From: an uncultured Bacteroidota bacterium
GTDB lineage: Bacteria > Bacteroidota > Bacteroidia > Chitinophagales > Chitinophagaceae
NCBI GenBank assembly: GCA_903903635.1
Contig: CAIUZK010000268.1
Coordinates: 51,117-115,116, forward strand
DNA: 64,000 nucleotides
Direction: 5' to 3'
This document shows positions 24,325 through 32,575 of the stretch, one piece after another. The notes under the pieces are model-generated. The model ran no database searches. It had not been told where the DNA came from and worked only from the letters and a program-made list of their open reading frames with translations. Positions within the stretch are counted from its first letter, which is position 1. Each line of letters starts with the position of its first letter. Both the position numbers and the translations under genes were made by a program.

Positions 24325-25731
24325 TTAGGACTTGAATATTTTACCGGGGTTTAAAATCCCCTTCGGATCGAAGACCTGCTTTATCTGTTTCATCAGTTGC
24401 ATTTGCACCTCACTGAAAGCTATATCCATATAGTCCTTTTGCACCAGGCCTATACCGTGCTCTCCCGATATTGTTCCGCCCAGACGAACCACTTCTTTAA
24501 ACAATTGCCTGATTCCCGATGGCAGTTTTGTTTTCCAGTCCTCATCGCTCATTTCACCTTTTACAATATTTACGTGCAGGTTTCCGTCGCCGGTATGACC
24601 ATAGCATACCGACTTAAAGCCGTATTCATTTCCTATTGCCTTAACTATTTTCAAAAGCTCCGGCAATTCGGCTCTCGGCACTACTGTATCTTCTTCTTTA
24701 TATACAGAATTGCTTTTTACAGCCTCGCCCACTTTACGGCGAAGCGTCCATAACATTTGTTTTTGTTCATGGCTATCGGCAAAAAGGATCTCATCTACAT
24801 CATACTGCTGCACAATTTGTGATATTGCTTCAGCATCACGGTATAGTTCATCCATATAGTTGCCATCCACTTCTATCAGCAAATGGGCTGCTATATCATC
24901 CGGCAACCGGATGCTGGTCGTTTGTACATATTTCATAGACCATTCCAATGCCTCTCGCTCCATAAACTCCAGTGCTGATGGTGTAAATCCGGCCAGGAAA
25001 ATTGCGTTTACTGCCGCGCATGCCTCCACCGGCGATCTGAATGGAACCAGCATCAAAAGGTCATATTTCACTGCCGGTATCAGCCTTAAAACGATTTTTG
25101 TAATTACACCCAACGTACCTTCACTGCCAACTATAAGTTGTGTAATACTATAGCCTGTGGCGTTCTTAAGCACATTAGCGCCAGTCCACATAATATCACC
25201 GTTTGGCATTACAATCTCCAGGTTCAGTACATAATCTTTCACAACCCCATATTTCACCGCCCTTGGCCCGCCTGAGTTTTCGGATACATTACCACCAATG
25301 AAGCAAGACCCCTTACTGGCGGGGTCTACCGGGTAAAACAGCCCTTCCTCTTTCAAAGTTTCCTGTAACACCTGTGTAATTACTCCCGGCTCGGTAGTCA
25401 CCTGAAAATTCCTTTTATCAATTTTCAGTATCCTGTTAAAGCGCTTCATGTCCAGCACCACACCACCAAATACAGGCAATGCACCGCCACTTAACCCGGT
25501 ACCTGCCCCGCGAGGGGTTACTGGTATATTGTGTTCATTGCAATACTTCATAATACTGCCGACCTCCTCCACTGTATCCGGCCGCAGCACTATTTCCGGA
25601 CTGTAATGCAGGTCCTCCGTCTGATCGCTCGCACACCGGTCCAGTTGCTCCTCGTCCACCAGCACATATTTATCAGCAAGTATAGTTTTGAAGGCGCTTA
25701 TGTCTTCAGGTTGTATTTTATGAAAAGGCAT
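24325..25731 (-). CDS. FAD-linked oxidase, GlcD/D-lactate dehydrogenase type
   Basis: A 468-residue flavoenzyme. The FAD-binding PP-loop domain is seen in IVLRPDTVEEVGSIM and TPRGAGTGLSGGALP; the C-terminal oxidase domain in CYGHTGDGNLHVNIVKG and SGEHGIGLVQKDY. It oxidises a 2-hydroxy acid such as D-lactate or glycolate. An upstream in-frame ATG would add 26 residues, but TACCTTTG at 25736-25743 ends 4 bases before the ATG at 25731, so the shorter form starting MPFHKIQPEDI is the real one, probably from a leaderless mRNA. The ferredoxin-type partner subunit is not encoded nearby. Confidence 0.93.
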   Translation of the reverse strand: MPFHKIQPEDISAFKTILADKYVLVDEEQLDRCASDQTEDLHYSPEIVLRPDTVEEVGSIMKYCNEHNIPVTPRGAGTGLSGGALPVFGGVVLDMKRFNRILKIDKRNFQVTTEPGVITQVLQETLKEEGLFYPVDPASKGSCFIGGNVSENSGGPRAVKYGVVKDYVLNLEIVMPNGDIMWTGANVLKNATGYSITQLIVGSEGTLGVITKIVLRLIPAVKYDLLMLVPFRSPVEACAAVNAIFLAGFTPSALEFMEREALEWSMKYVQTTSIRLPDDIAAHLLIEVDGNYMDELYRDAEAISQIVQQYDVDEILFADSHEQKQMLWTLRRKVGEAVKSNSVYKEEDTVVPRAELPELLKIVKAIGNEYGFKSVCYGHTGDGNLHVNIVKGEMSDEDWKTKLPSGIRQLFKEVVRLGGTISGEHGIGLVQKDYMDIAFSEVQMQLMKQIKQVFDPKGILNPGKIFKS

Positions 25732-25735
25732 AATG

Positions 25736-25743
25736 CAAAGGTA
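25736..25743 (-). promoter_or_regulatory. Promoter -7 box TACCTTTG abutting the start codon
   Basis: The box ends 4 bases before the ATG of the FAD-linked oxidase, so transcription should begin at or next to the start codon. This decides the start site. Confidence 0.65.
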
Positions 25744-26187
25744 ACTTTTAGCTAAATATTTTTGGCAACCTTGAATTATTGGTTCATTTGTATCAAAAGT
25801 GTTATTCAACTTGCCAGATTTGCAAAATGGAAGTTTTTGTAGTTATAAATTTTCAAATCATACCTGCCAGCCTGCTTCAGCTTCAGTCCCTGTTTGCTTG
25901 TATACTATGGTATATGATTTACCTGTACTTAAATTGTTAAGAAAGCTGCGCAAAAAGAAAGGAAAGTAAATTCATGTAAGTGAAGTATAATTTAATCCGG
26001 TTTACACTAAACCGTATATATCCTAAACAGGGTGCAACCTAGTATTCACATAATTTTAAAGTTACATGCGAAGGCTAAATATTGCAATTTTCAGGCTTAC
26101 AAAAATAAAAAAGATAAAAAACTCCGGAATAAGTTTAAAATTTTAAAACAATATATTACATTTAGCAAAAAATAAACAAATTATCCC

Positions 26188-26262
26188 ATGAAACACACAA
26201 TTATTTGCCTGCTTGCCCTGGCATCAACCTTAATATTTGCACAAGGTTTAGTCACTATTTGA
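26188..26262 (+). pseudogene. Orphan signal-peptide ORF (24 codons)
   Basis: ATG 26188 to TGA 26260-26262 encodes a textbook Sec signal peptide, MKHTIICLLALASTLIFAQ, followed by only five residues. A TACATTTA box, one mismatch from the -7 consensus, lies about 25 bases upstream, and a strong terminator follows at 26350. The most likely reading is an internal deletion that left the 5' end and the terminator of a secreted-protein gene; a genuine short secreted peptide is the alternative. Confidence 0.45.
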
Positions 26263-26349
26263 AGATCAGATAAACATAAAAGAGTCTAAAGTTTTTTGAA
26301 CAAAAGAGGAATTTAATTTAACTCAAACAAAAACAAAACCTACCCTAAT

Positions 26350-26382
26350 CAAAAGCTTCACCATGTGGAGCTTTTGTTTTTT
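26350..26382 (+). terminator. Strong intrinsic terminator
   Basis: CAAAAGCTTCAC and GTGGAGCTTTTG form a 12-pair stem (one T-G) with loop CAT at 26350-26376, followed directly by six T. No intact gene precedes it on the plus strand. Confidence 0.8.
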
Positions 26383-26501
26383 CACCACTTTGACAGATAT
26401 TAAATGGTCACCGTGAATATAATTACCGCATAGGTGTACCCACAAAAAACGCGCTATCAGCATATTAACTTTTCATCTAATCAACCTTTTATCAAATCCC
26501 C

Positions 26502-26509
26502 TACCTTTG
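26502..26509 (+). promoter_or_regulatory. Promoter -7 box TACCTTTG for the ABC-F gene
   Basis: Ends 8 bases before the ATG at 26518 and thereby excludes a longer upstream start at 26434. Confidence 0.65.
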
Positions 26510-26517
26510 CGCCTCTT

Positions 26518-28410
26518 ATGCATTACGTTTCAGCAGACAGGATCAGCAAATCTTACGGAATAAAACCACTGTTTACCAATATCACCTTCCATATTAGTGA
26601 AGGCGACAAAATTGCCCTGATAGCCCGAAACGGCAGCGGAAAAAGCACACTTCTGAAAATACTGGCCGGGAAAGATACTGTAGATGAGGGAACTATCTGG
26701 GTGCATAAAGATGTAACCGTTGCTCTGTTTGAGCAGGAACCACAATTTGCTGAAGAACTATCTGTTCTCGACAATATATTTCACTATCGTCACCCTGTGG
26801 CTGAAGCCATGCGCAATTACGAAAAAATACTTGCTGAAGGCTCCAAAGATCATGAAGCGCTATCTGCCGCATTGGCAAGAATTGACGAGTTGGGCGCATG
26901 GGACTTTGAGGCCAAAGTTCACCAGATACTCAGCAAACTGAACATTCATAATCTTGATCAGAAAGTAAAAACGCTATCGGGCGGCCAACGCAAACGGGTC
27001 GCATTGGCGCAGGTACTCATAGACATTGGATTTGAGCACAAACACGTTTTACTCATAATGGATGAACCTACCAACCACCTTGATGTTACCATGGTGGAGT
27101 GGCTGGAAAACTACCTCAACCAGCAGAAAGTAACCCTGCTCATGGTAACCCATGACCGATACTTTCTGGAAGATGTATGTGATGAGATATGGGAACTGGA
27201 TGAAGAAAAGCTATACACTTATAAAGGCGACTACCAGAGCTACCTGGAGAAAAAGGCAGCCCGGATAGAAAATACAGTTGCCAATATAGATAAGGCCCGC
27301 AACCAGTTCAGAAAAGAACTGGAATGGATGCGCAAACAACCCAAGGCCCGTACTACAAAATCGAGAAGCAGGGAAGACAATTTTTATGAGATAGAAAAGA
27401 AAGCCAAGCAGAAAGTGGTGGACAACCAGGTAGAACTTCAGATGAAAATGAGCCGCCTGGGTGGTAAGATCGCCGAGCTGAAGAAGGTATACAAGAGCTA
27501 TGGCGATAAGGTAATACTCAAGGGCTTTGACTACACTTTCAAAAAAGGGGAACGCATAGGTATAATAGGGCAAAACGGCGCCGGCAAAAGTACCTTCCTG
27601 CAAATGCTGCAGGGCCTGGAACACCAGGACAGCGGTAAAATAAACATAGGCGACACCGTGGTTTTCGGCAATTTTTCGCAGCAGGGCCTTGACATAAAGG
27701 AAGATATGCGGATCATTGAATACGTAAAAAACATTGCAGAAAATTTTCCATTGGCCGATGGCAGCACGCTAACAGCTTCGCAGTTTCTTACTTTGTTTTT
27801 GTTTCCACCCGAGCAGCAATATACTTATCTGTCGAAGCTGAGTGGTGGTGAAAAAAAGAGATTACAGCTTCTGGCTATACTTTTCCGCAACCCCAACTTC
27901 CTTATTCTGGATGAGCCCACAAATGATCTCGACCTGCCTACCCTATCGGTACTGGAAAATTTCCTGAGCGATTATCCCGGATGCCTGCTTATTGTATCGC
28001 ACGACCGTTATTTTATGGATCGGCTGGTTGACCATCTGTTTGTATTTGAAGGCGATGGCGTGGTTCGTGATTTCCCGGGCAACTACAGTAACTACCGGAT
28101 TGAAGAGCGTGCAAAAGAAAAACAAAAAGATACTGCAAAGAAACCTGAAGAGGTGGTTGCCAAACCTGAGGTAAGCAAACCAGCGCCAGAGAAAAAGAAA
28201 TTCTCATTCAAGGATAAACGCGAGTTCGATCAACTGGAAAAAGATATGGCCTCCCTGGAAACAGAGAAAAGCACCATTACTGATAAAATGATGGATCAAA
28301 GCCTGAACTATGACCAGATTCAGCAGTTGAGCAACAGGATGATCATCATAGCCCGGCAATTGGAAGAAAAAGAGATGAGATGGCTTGAACTAAGTGAATA
28401 TATCTCTTAG
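26518..28410 (+). CDS. ABC-F family ATPase (Uup-like)
   Basis: A 630-residue soluble protein with two ABC domains and no membrane segments. Domain 1: Walker A ARNGSGKST (36-44), signature LSGGQRKRV, Walker B LLIMDEPTNHLD. Domain 2: Walker A GQNGAGKST (351-359), signature LSGGEKKRL, FLILDEPTNDLD. Between them is the charged interdomain linker (about 240-310), and the C-terminus is a Lys/Glu-rich extension with a coiled coil (FDQLEKDMASLETEKSTI), as in Uup. ABC-F proteins act on ribosomes or in DNA-related functions rather than in transport. The ATG at 26518 (MHYVSADRISKSYG) is chosen from the promoter position. Confidence 0.94.
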   Translation: MHYVSADRISKSYGIKPLFTNITFHISEGDKIALIARNGSGKSTLLKILAGKDTVDEGTIWVHKDVTVALFEQEPQFAEELSVLDNIFHYRHPVAEAMRNYEKILAEGSKDHEALSAALARIDELGAWDFEAKVHQILSKLNIHNLDQKVKTLSGGQRKRVALAQVLIDIGFEHKHVLLIMDEPTNHLDVTMVEWLENYLNQQKVTLLMVTHDRYFLEDVCDEIWELDEEKLYTYKGDYQSYLEKKAARIENTVANIDKARNQFRKELEWMRKQPKARTTKSRSREDNFYEIEKKAKQKVVDNQVELQMKMSRLGGKIAELKKVYKSYGDKVILKGFDYTFKKGERIGIIGQNGAGKSTFLQMLQGLEHQDSGKINIGDTVVFGNFSQQGLDIKEDMRIIEYVKNIAENFPLADGSTLTASQFLTLFLFPPEQQYTYLSKLSGGEKKRLQLLAILFRNPNFLILDEPTNDLDLPTLSVLENFLSDYPGCLLIVSHDRYFMDRLVDHLFVFEGDGVVRDFPGNYSNYRIEERAKEKQKDTAKKPEEVVAKPEVSKPAPEKKKFSFKDKREFDQLEKDMASLETEKSTITDKMMDQSLNYDQIQQLSNRMIIIARQLEEKEMRWLELSEYIS

Positions 28411-28555
28411 TAAAAACTAATAAAAGAATGCGGTTTGGAGATTGATTCTCCTGCAATCATAATATTTAAACAATAGTTAAACCTTTGCAGACTTTAGCCT
28501 GTAACCGATTGAATCAGATATCTTAGCGATCTGTTATGCTTAAAAAAGATAAAAA

Positions 28556-29305
28556 ATGAAACTACTAAAGATACCAGTACTTGTTGCGCTCCTGTTGGCA
28601 GCTTTTGTTGTGGCAAAAGCGCAGAATGCAGATGAAATAATGGATAAGCACCTCAAAGCTATAGGCACACAGGAAGCATGGAACAATATCAAATCGGTAA
28701 GAATGGAAGGCACTATGTCGGTGCAGGGAATGGAAATAGGTGTAACTCAAACAATATTATTGGGTAAGGCAATGAGACGAGATATAAGCGTGATGGGTAT
28801 GTCCGGCTATTCAATAGTTACCAAAACAGAAGGCTGGAATTATATGCCATTTCAGGGACAGACAAAACCAGAACCAATGAAGGCGGATATGCTTAAGATG
28901 GAACAGCAGGAACTGGAATTGAAAAGCAAGGAGATGTATGACTACAAATCAAGAGGCACCAAGGCTGAGTTATTGGGAAAAGACACTACCAACAAGATAG
29001 CCTGCTATAAGATCAGGTTTACGGAAAAGGATGGCTCTGAATCTGTTTCTTATTTCGATATCAGCACTTACTACATAGTAAGGATGGAAACCAAAATAAA
29101 ACAAGACGACCAGGAACAGGAAATGACCGTAAACTACAATAATTACAAAAAGCTGGATGGCGGAATAGTAATGCCGATGTCGGTATCCATGTCTATGGGT
29201 GATATTACTTTTAAGTCGATAGAGATCAATAAAACTATTGATGAAAGTATTTTCAAACCTGCTGACCCGAAAGCCACGACCGAATCTGCTACTAAAAAGG
29301 GTTAA
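28556..29305 (+). CDS. LolA-like periplasmic protein
   Basis: A 249-residue exported protein with signal peptide ending VAKAQ. NADEIMDKHLKAIGTQEAWNNIKSVRMEGTM is the start of the outer-membrane lipoprotein-sorting (LolA/LolB-like) fold found in many Bacteroidota proteins, followed by an antiparallel beta sheet (KIACYKIRFTEKDGSESVSYFD, YIVRMETKIKQDDQEQEMTV). Such proteins bind a hydrophobic ligand, possibly lipid or a lipoprotein acyl chain; direct lipoprotein transport is not implied. A terminator follows at 29327, so it is a single gene. Confidence 0.8.
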   Translation: MKLLKIPVLVALLLAAFVVAKAQNADEIMDKHLKAIGTQEAWNNIKSVRMEGTMSVQGMEIGVTQTILLGKAMRRDISVMGMSGYSIVTKTEGWNYMPFQGQTKPEPMKADMLKMEQQELELKSKEMYDYKSRGTKAELLGKDTTNKIACYKIRFTEKDGSESVSYFDISTYYIVRMETKIKQDDQEQEMTVNYNNYKKLDGGIVMPMSVSMSMGDITFKSIEINKTIDESIFKPADPKATTESATKKG

Positions 29306-29326
29306 ATCCGGATCATAATATTACAG

Positions 29327-29353
29327 GCAGTGCTACCTGGCGTTGCTTTTTTT
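29327..29353 (+). terminator. Intrinsic terminator
   Basis: GCAGTGC (29327-29333) pairs with GCGTTGC (29340-29346) using two G-T pairs, then seven T. It ends the LolA-like gene. Confidence 0.65.
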
Positions 29354-29438
29354 ATTTTTATCATTTAACTTCAGGTAAATTAGGAACGTTGATGAAATAA
29401 ATTCCACCATATTGCGAAGTTATATTTCTTTTATTAAC

Positions 29439-29500
29439 TGCCATAGCTTTAGCGAAGGCATGTTTTATGAGGCGTAAAATCTGCGAATAATGAATTATTT
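29439..29500. repeat. Degenerate repeat related to the 5.1 kb island
   Basis: GCCATAGCTTTAGCGAAGG (29440-29458), followed further on by AATCTGCGA, resembles the reverse complement of 5100-5138 (GCCATAGCTTTTTCAGCGAAGG ... AATCTGCGA). It lies about 90 bases upstream of the start-less sigma gene. Confidence 0.5.
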
Positions 29501-29591
29501 TAAGACTTTTACAACGAAATAAAAATGGAATAGAACAAGTAAGATGGTGGGAGTTATTTCCTTCGTTCCTTAACCGTCTAATAAAAAAAAC

Positions 29592-30176
29592 ATCGAACTG
29601 CTCAATGAATTAAGGTCGGGAGACCAGGAAGCATTCAGAAAGCTGGTATCCCAATACCAGCTTAAGGTATTTAATACCGCCCTTAGCCTTGTTCAGGATC
29701 AGATTATTGCCGAAGATATTTCGCAGGAGGTATTTATTACCGTTTACAAGTCCCTGTTATCCTTCAATGGGCAGTCTGCTATAAGCACATGGATATACCG
29801 GATTACTGTAAATAAGTGCCTGGACCATCTGCGCGCTCAAAAACGACAGAAAAGAACGGGAATTATCGGCCTGTTATTCAATAAGGAAACCGGGGAGGAA
29901 GTAAATACCCCTCACACCTTTGACCATCCGGGTATACTTCTGGAACGAAAGGAAAGCGCCCGTTATTTATTCGAAGCCATTGGAAAACTACCGGAAAACC
30001 AGAAAACAGTATTCATTCTGGCGCATGTAGAGGAATTACCTCAAAAAGATATTGCGGCAGTTATGGATTTGTCGTTAAAAGCTGTGGAATCCCTGCTGCA
30101 ACGGGCAAAAGTGAACCTGAGAAAATATTTAGGCGACCTGCACGAAGGAAAATTTAAAAAACAACGTCAAAATTAG
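29592..30176 (+). CDS. ECF RNA polymerase sigma factor lacking a normal start codon
   Basis: A frame open from 29574 to the TAG at 30174-30176 encodes a complete ECF sigma factor: region 2 from IELLNELRSGDQEAFRKLVS through EDISQEVFITVYKSL and STWIYRITVNKCLDHLRAQ, and region 4 in KLPENQKTVFILAHVEELPQ to AAVMDLSLKAVESLLQRAKV. The N-terminus is full length, yet no ATG, GTG or TTG precedes the homology. The only upstream in-frame ATG (29544) is cut off by a TAA at 29571. An A8 run (29583-29590) lies just before the homology; with one more A, an ATA at 29581 would be in frame as MKKNIELL. The coordinates start at the first conserved codon (ATC). The next gene follows after 3 bases. Confidence 0.85.
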   Translation: MELLNELRSGDQEAFRKLVSQYQLKVFNTALSLVQDQIIAEDISQEVFITVYKSLLSFNGQSAISTWIYRITVNKCLDHLRAQKRQKRTGIIGLLFNKETGEEVNTPHTFDHPGILLERKESARYLFEAIGKLPENQKTVFILAHVEELPQKDIAAVMDLSLKAVESLLQRAKVNLRKYLGDLHEGKFKKQRQN

Positions 30177-30179
30177 GTA

Positions 30180-30482
30180 ATGAAAAATAGCATAAATAAA
30201 GAAAAATGGATTGATGAGGTGCTGGAAAGTACCAAAGGCATGTCCAGGGCAGAAGTGCCACATGATTTATTTGAGCAATTAACCAGTAAATTGATGGAGC
30301 CTGCTAAACCGAAAATAGTGGCTATACCTGCTAAACAATGGATTGCTGCGGCTATTTTATTACTGGCGCTGAATGCCGCTACCGCTGTTTACTATGTCTC
30401 GAAGAACTACAAATCTGCTACTGTTGTATCTTCGAACCCTATAGCATTGGAAATCCAGGGAGAATCAACATATAATTATTAA
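30180..30482 (+). CDS. Small membrane protein, probable anti-sigma partner
   Basis: A 100-residue protein with a soluble N-terminal part (KWIDEVLESTKGMSRAEVPHDLFEQL), one membrane segment (about 56-74, WIAAAILLLALNAATAVYYV) and a short outer tail. It begins 3 bases after the ECF sigma gene, the usual place of an anti-sigma factor, and the cytoplasmic part plus single anchor fits that role. It lacks a zinc-type HxxxCxxC anti-sigma motif, so the assignment rests on context and topology. Confidence 0.7.
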   Translation: MKNSINKEKWIDEVLESTKGMSRAEVPHDLFEQLTSKLMEPAKPKIVAIPAKQWIAAAILLLALNAATAVYYVSKNYKSATVVSSNPIALEIQGESTYNY

Positions 30483-30485
30483 ACA

Positions 30486-31067
30486 ATGGACGAAAAAAAA
30501 GGTGTCCGGTTTTGGCAATGGGCTGTTTTGCTGCTGGTAATCTGCAATATCGGGCTTATTGTAACTATGTGGATTAAACCACATCCGGGAGGGCCCCCAC
30601 CGGGTGGTGATGGTCCGAGAGAAAGGGTAATAAATGACCTTCAGTTAACCGCTGACCAGATAAAACAATATGATGCGCTGATTAAGGAACATCGTCAGCA
30701 GATTGATCAACTAAAGGAAGAAGGTTCCAAACTGAGGCAGTTGCTGTTTACCAATATCGCCCAAAGTGGTAATCCGGGAAAAACCGCAGATTCTGTGGCC
30801 CAACTCATTGCCAATAATCAAAAAGCGATTGAACTGGTCACCTTCAACCATTTCACCCATGTCAGGGCTATTTGCACCGACCAGCAAAAACAGGAATTCG
30901 ATAAGATACTGGTAAATATTACCAGGAATATGGCCGGAAACAATGGCGATCGCCGACCACCACCTCCTCCTCCTGGAGGTCATGATGGTCCCCCACCCCC
31001 TCCACCCGGAAATGATGGGCCACCGCCGCCAGGGGAGAACCTGTTACCACAAAAGGAAGGAAAGTAA
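30486..31067 (+). CDS. Spy/CpxP/ZraP-like periplasmic protein with polyproline tail
   Basis: A 193-residue protein with an N-terminal membrane anchor (about 10-30) and a helical periplasmic domain: RVINDLQLTADQIKQYDALI and HFTHVRAICTDQQKQEFDKIL are the two LTxxQ-type repeats of the CpxP/Spy/ZraP family, which act as chaperones or metal-stress sensors. The last 40 residues are Pro/Gly-rich with runs of six prolines (PPPPPPGGHDGPPP). As third gene of the sigma / membrane protein operon it may sense envelope stress or metal for that circuit; this is inferred. Confidence 0.85.
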   Translation: MDEKKGVRFWQWAVLLLVICNIGLIVTMWIKPHPGGPPPGGDGPRERVINDLQLTADQIKQYDALIKEHRQQIDQLKEEGSKLRQLLFTNIAQSGNPGKTADSVAQLIANNQKAIELVTFNHFTHVRAICTDQQKQEFDKILVNITRNMAGNNGDRRPPPPPPGGHDGPPPPPPGNDGPPPPGENLLPQKEGK

Positions 31068-31125
31068 GGTTGTTTGCTATTAGGGGGTGCAATAATTACC
31101 TTTATAAGGAAATTTTATTGAATAT

Positions 31126-31521
31126 CTATTTTTGGTTCAATAATTTTTCTATCTGAAGAATCAATTTTCGTGCTGGATCTACCAAAGCTATGACTTTACT
31201 GTCTTCAAACGATATAAAATCATCATAATCACCTGTTTGCCTCATTTCAAATATATCTGTATAGAAATCCCCGAGATCTTCTGCAATAATACCTGGCTTT
31301 ATAAAATGTAGACCAAACATTTGTCTCACACCTGTATGGGTCTTTGCGTTTATATCATTCCAGGTAAGTAAGGCAATTACGGCATAATAACAAGAATAGT
31401 ATAGCCTGTTAACCGCAGTATTCCACTTTTCATTTTCAATCTGAAATTCTACTTCTGATAATGTTTCTTTGGCCCGGTTAATTCTGTACATTACCAGTTC
31501 AATTTTATCTTCATTGGTCAT
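31126..31521 (-). CDS. HEPN-domain protein (putative toxin of a HEPN-MNT pair)
   Basis: A 131-residue all-helical HEPN protein. NRLYYSCYYAVIALLTWNDI is the typical central HEPN helix, followed by the candidate RNase motif R-x5-H (R66 to H72 in VRQMFGLHF). Known HepT toxins of type VII systems usually have R-x4-H-x-Y; here the spacing is 5 and the last residue is Phe, so activity or regulation may differ. It overlaps the nucleotidyltransferase gene by 4 bases (ATGA), which shows coupled translation. Confidence 0.85.
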   Translation of the reverse strand: MTNEDKIELVMYRINRAKETLSEVEFQIENEKWNTAVNRLYYSCYYAVIALLTWNDINAKTHTGVRQMFGLHFIKPGIIAEDLGDFYTDIFEMRQTGDYDDFISFEDSKVIALVDPARKLILQIEKLLNQK

Positions 31522-31835
31522 AAAACTCTTCCTTCAATTAAAACATTTTTGTAAAATGGTGTAATGTGATGTTTTGTTTCCCAATTCTTCTTAGAAAAAA
31601 CAAGAGGACTAATAATTACTCCGGTATCATACTCTATATGATATAATGGATATTTTATCCTTTTTTCATCATCATATGTAACCTGTTCCTGATCCAGAAT
31701 AACCAATATATCTATATCCGATTCTGAATTATTTTCACCACGGGCATAGGAGCCATAAAGAATAAGCATAGCGCCAGGTGCAGTAAAACTTACTGACTCT
31801 TTTATACGACTCAATATCTGAGTATTGTCTCCCAT
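31518..31835 (-). CDS. MNT-type minimal nucleotidyltransferase (putative antitoxin)
   Basis: A 105-residue nucleotidyltransferase with GSYARG (28-33) and SDIDILVIL (D40, D42), the nucleotide- and metal-binding signature of the minimal NTase family. In characterised HEPN-MNT systems the NTase inactivates the HEPN toxin by AMPylation. It is the first gene of the pair. A TAAATTTG box at 31840-31847 ends 4 bases before the ATG, so its mRNA is probably leaderless. Confidence 0.88.
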   Translation of the reverse strand: MGDNTQILSRIKESVSFTAPGAMLILYGSYARGENNSESDIDILVILDQEQVTYDDEKRIKYPLYHIEYDTGVIISPLVFSKKNWETKHHITPFYKNVLIEGRVL

Positions 31836-31839
31836 AGTA

Positions 31840-31847
31840 CAAATTTA
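31840..31847 (-). promoter_or_regulatory. Promoter -7 box TAAATTTG for the HEPN-MNT operon
   Basis: Minus-strand TAnnTTTG ending 4 bases before the MNT start codon. Confidence 0.55.
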
Positions 31848-31936
31848 CATAAAATATCATTTCCATAAAAAATCAAATAAAATCTATCCTGTTCATTCAA
31901 AAAGGAAAATGTAATTTCAGACCGATAATAGAAGCG

Positions 31937-32575
31937 ATGGACAATAATTTATTCATAGCCCTTGAGGGCATAGATGGCAGCGGGAAGAGCACACAGGCAA
32001 AACTGCTTGCGAGGAAACTGGAGGAAACCGGCCATAAGGTTTATCTCACCTTTGAACCCACCAATGGCATGGTAGGCTCCGTGCTGCGGAATATTCTGAA
32101 AGGCAACATTAAGGCAGATGAACGCACAATTGCTACCCTCTTTCTTGCCGACCGTATGGACCACCTGCTGAATGAAGATTCAGGGTTGGTAAAGAAAATA
32201 AGCGAGGGCTATACTGTAATTACTGACCGCTATTATTTCTCCTCTTATGCCTACCATGGCACACATATGGATATGGACTGGGTTATAGCCTGTAATAAGA
32301 TGTGCGCCGACATACTCAGGCCAGACCTCAACATCTTTATAGATGTTGCACCCGAAATAAGTATGCAGCGCATAAGCGCCAACCGTCAATCCACAGAATT
32401 ATACGAAACACTGGACAACCTGAAAAACGTCAGGGCAAAATATATGGAAGCATTCAGGAAATTAGGTGATGCAGAAACAGTAGTTTCGATAAATGGCAAT
32501 CAGGAAATAGAGGCTATTGCAGCGGATATATCAGCGCTGGTCTCAAAACAAACCAAAGAAAAAAGGCGCTTGTGA
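31937..32575 (+). CDS. tmk: Thymidylate kinase
   Basis: A 212-residue kinase that phosphorylates dTMP to dTDP. P-loop GIDGSGKST (11-19), FEPTNG for the nucleotide, DRYYFSSYAYHG (from D97), and PDLNIFIDVAPEISMQRI leading to the lid are all as in bacterial Tmk. The start MDNNLFIALEGIDG is standard. Its last codons (KEKRRL) and TGA lie inside the terminator hairpin at 32553-32595, so coding sequence doubles as a stem arm. Confidence 0.96.
   Translation: MDNNLFIALEGIDGSGKSTQAKLLARKLEETGHKVYLTFEPTNGMVGSVLRNILKGNIKADERTIATLFLADRMDHLLNEDSGLVKKISEGYTVITDRYYFSSYAYHGTHMDMDWVIACNKMCADILRPDLNIFIDVAPEISMQRISANRQSTELYETLDNLKNVRAKYMEAFRKLGDAETVVSINGNQEIEAIAADISALVSKQTKEKRRL

Larger units (their letters stand above)
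25744..26501. other. Low-coding spacer with a gene remnant and a terminator
   Basis: About 760 A/T-rich bases. Apart from the signal-peptide ORF at 26188-26262 and the terminator at 26350-26382, listed separately, I see no gene. A 20-codon basic frame near 25910 is not credible. Confidence 0.6.

Noticed and set aside
25909..25971. 20-codon Lys-rich frame in the spacer after the GlcD-type gene
   Set aside because: Too short, A/T-rich, with no promoter box or conserved feature.
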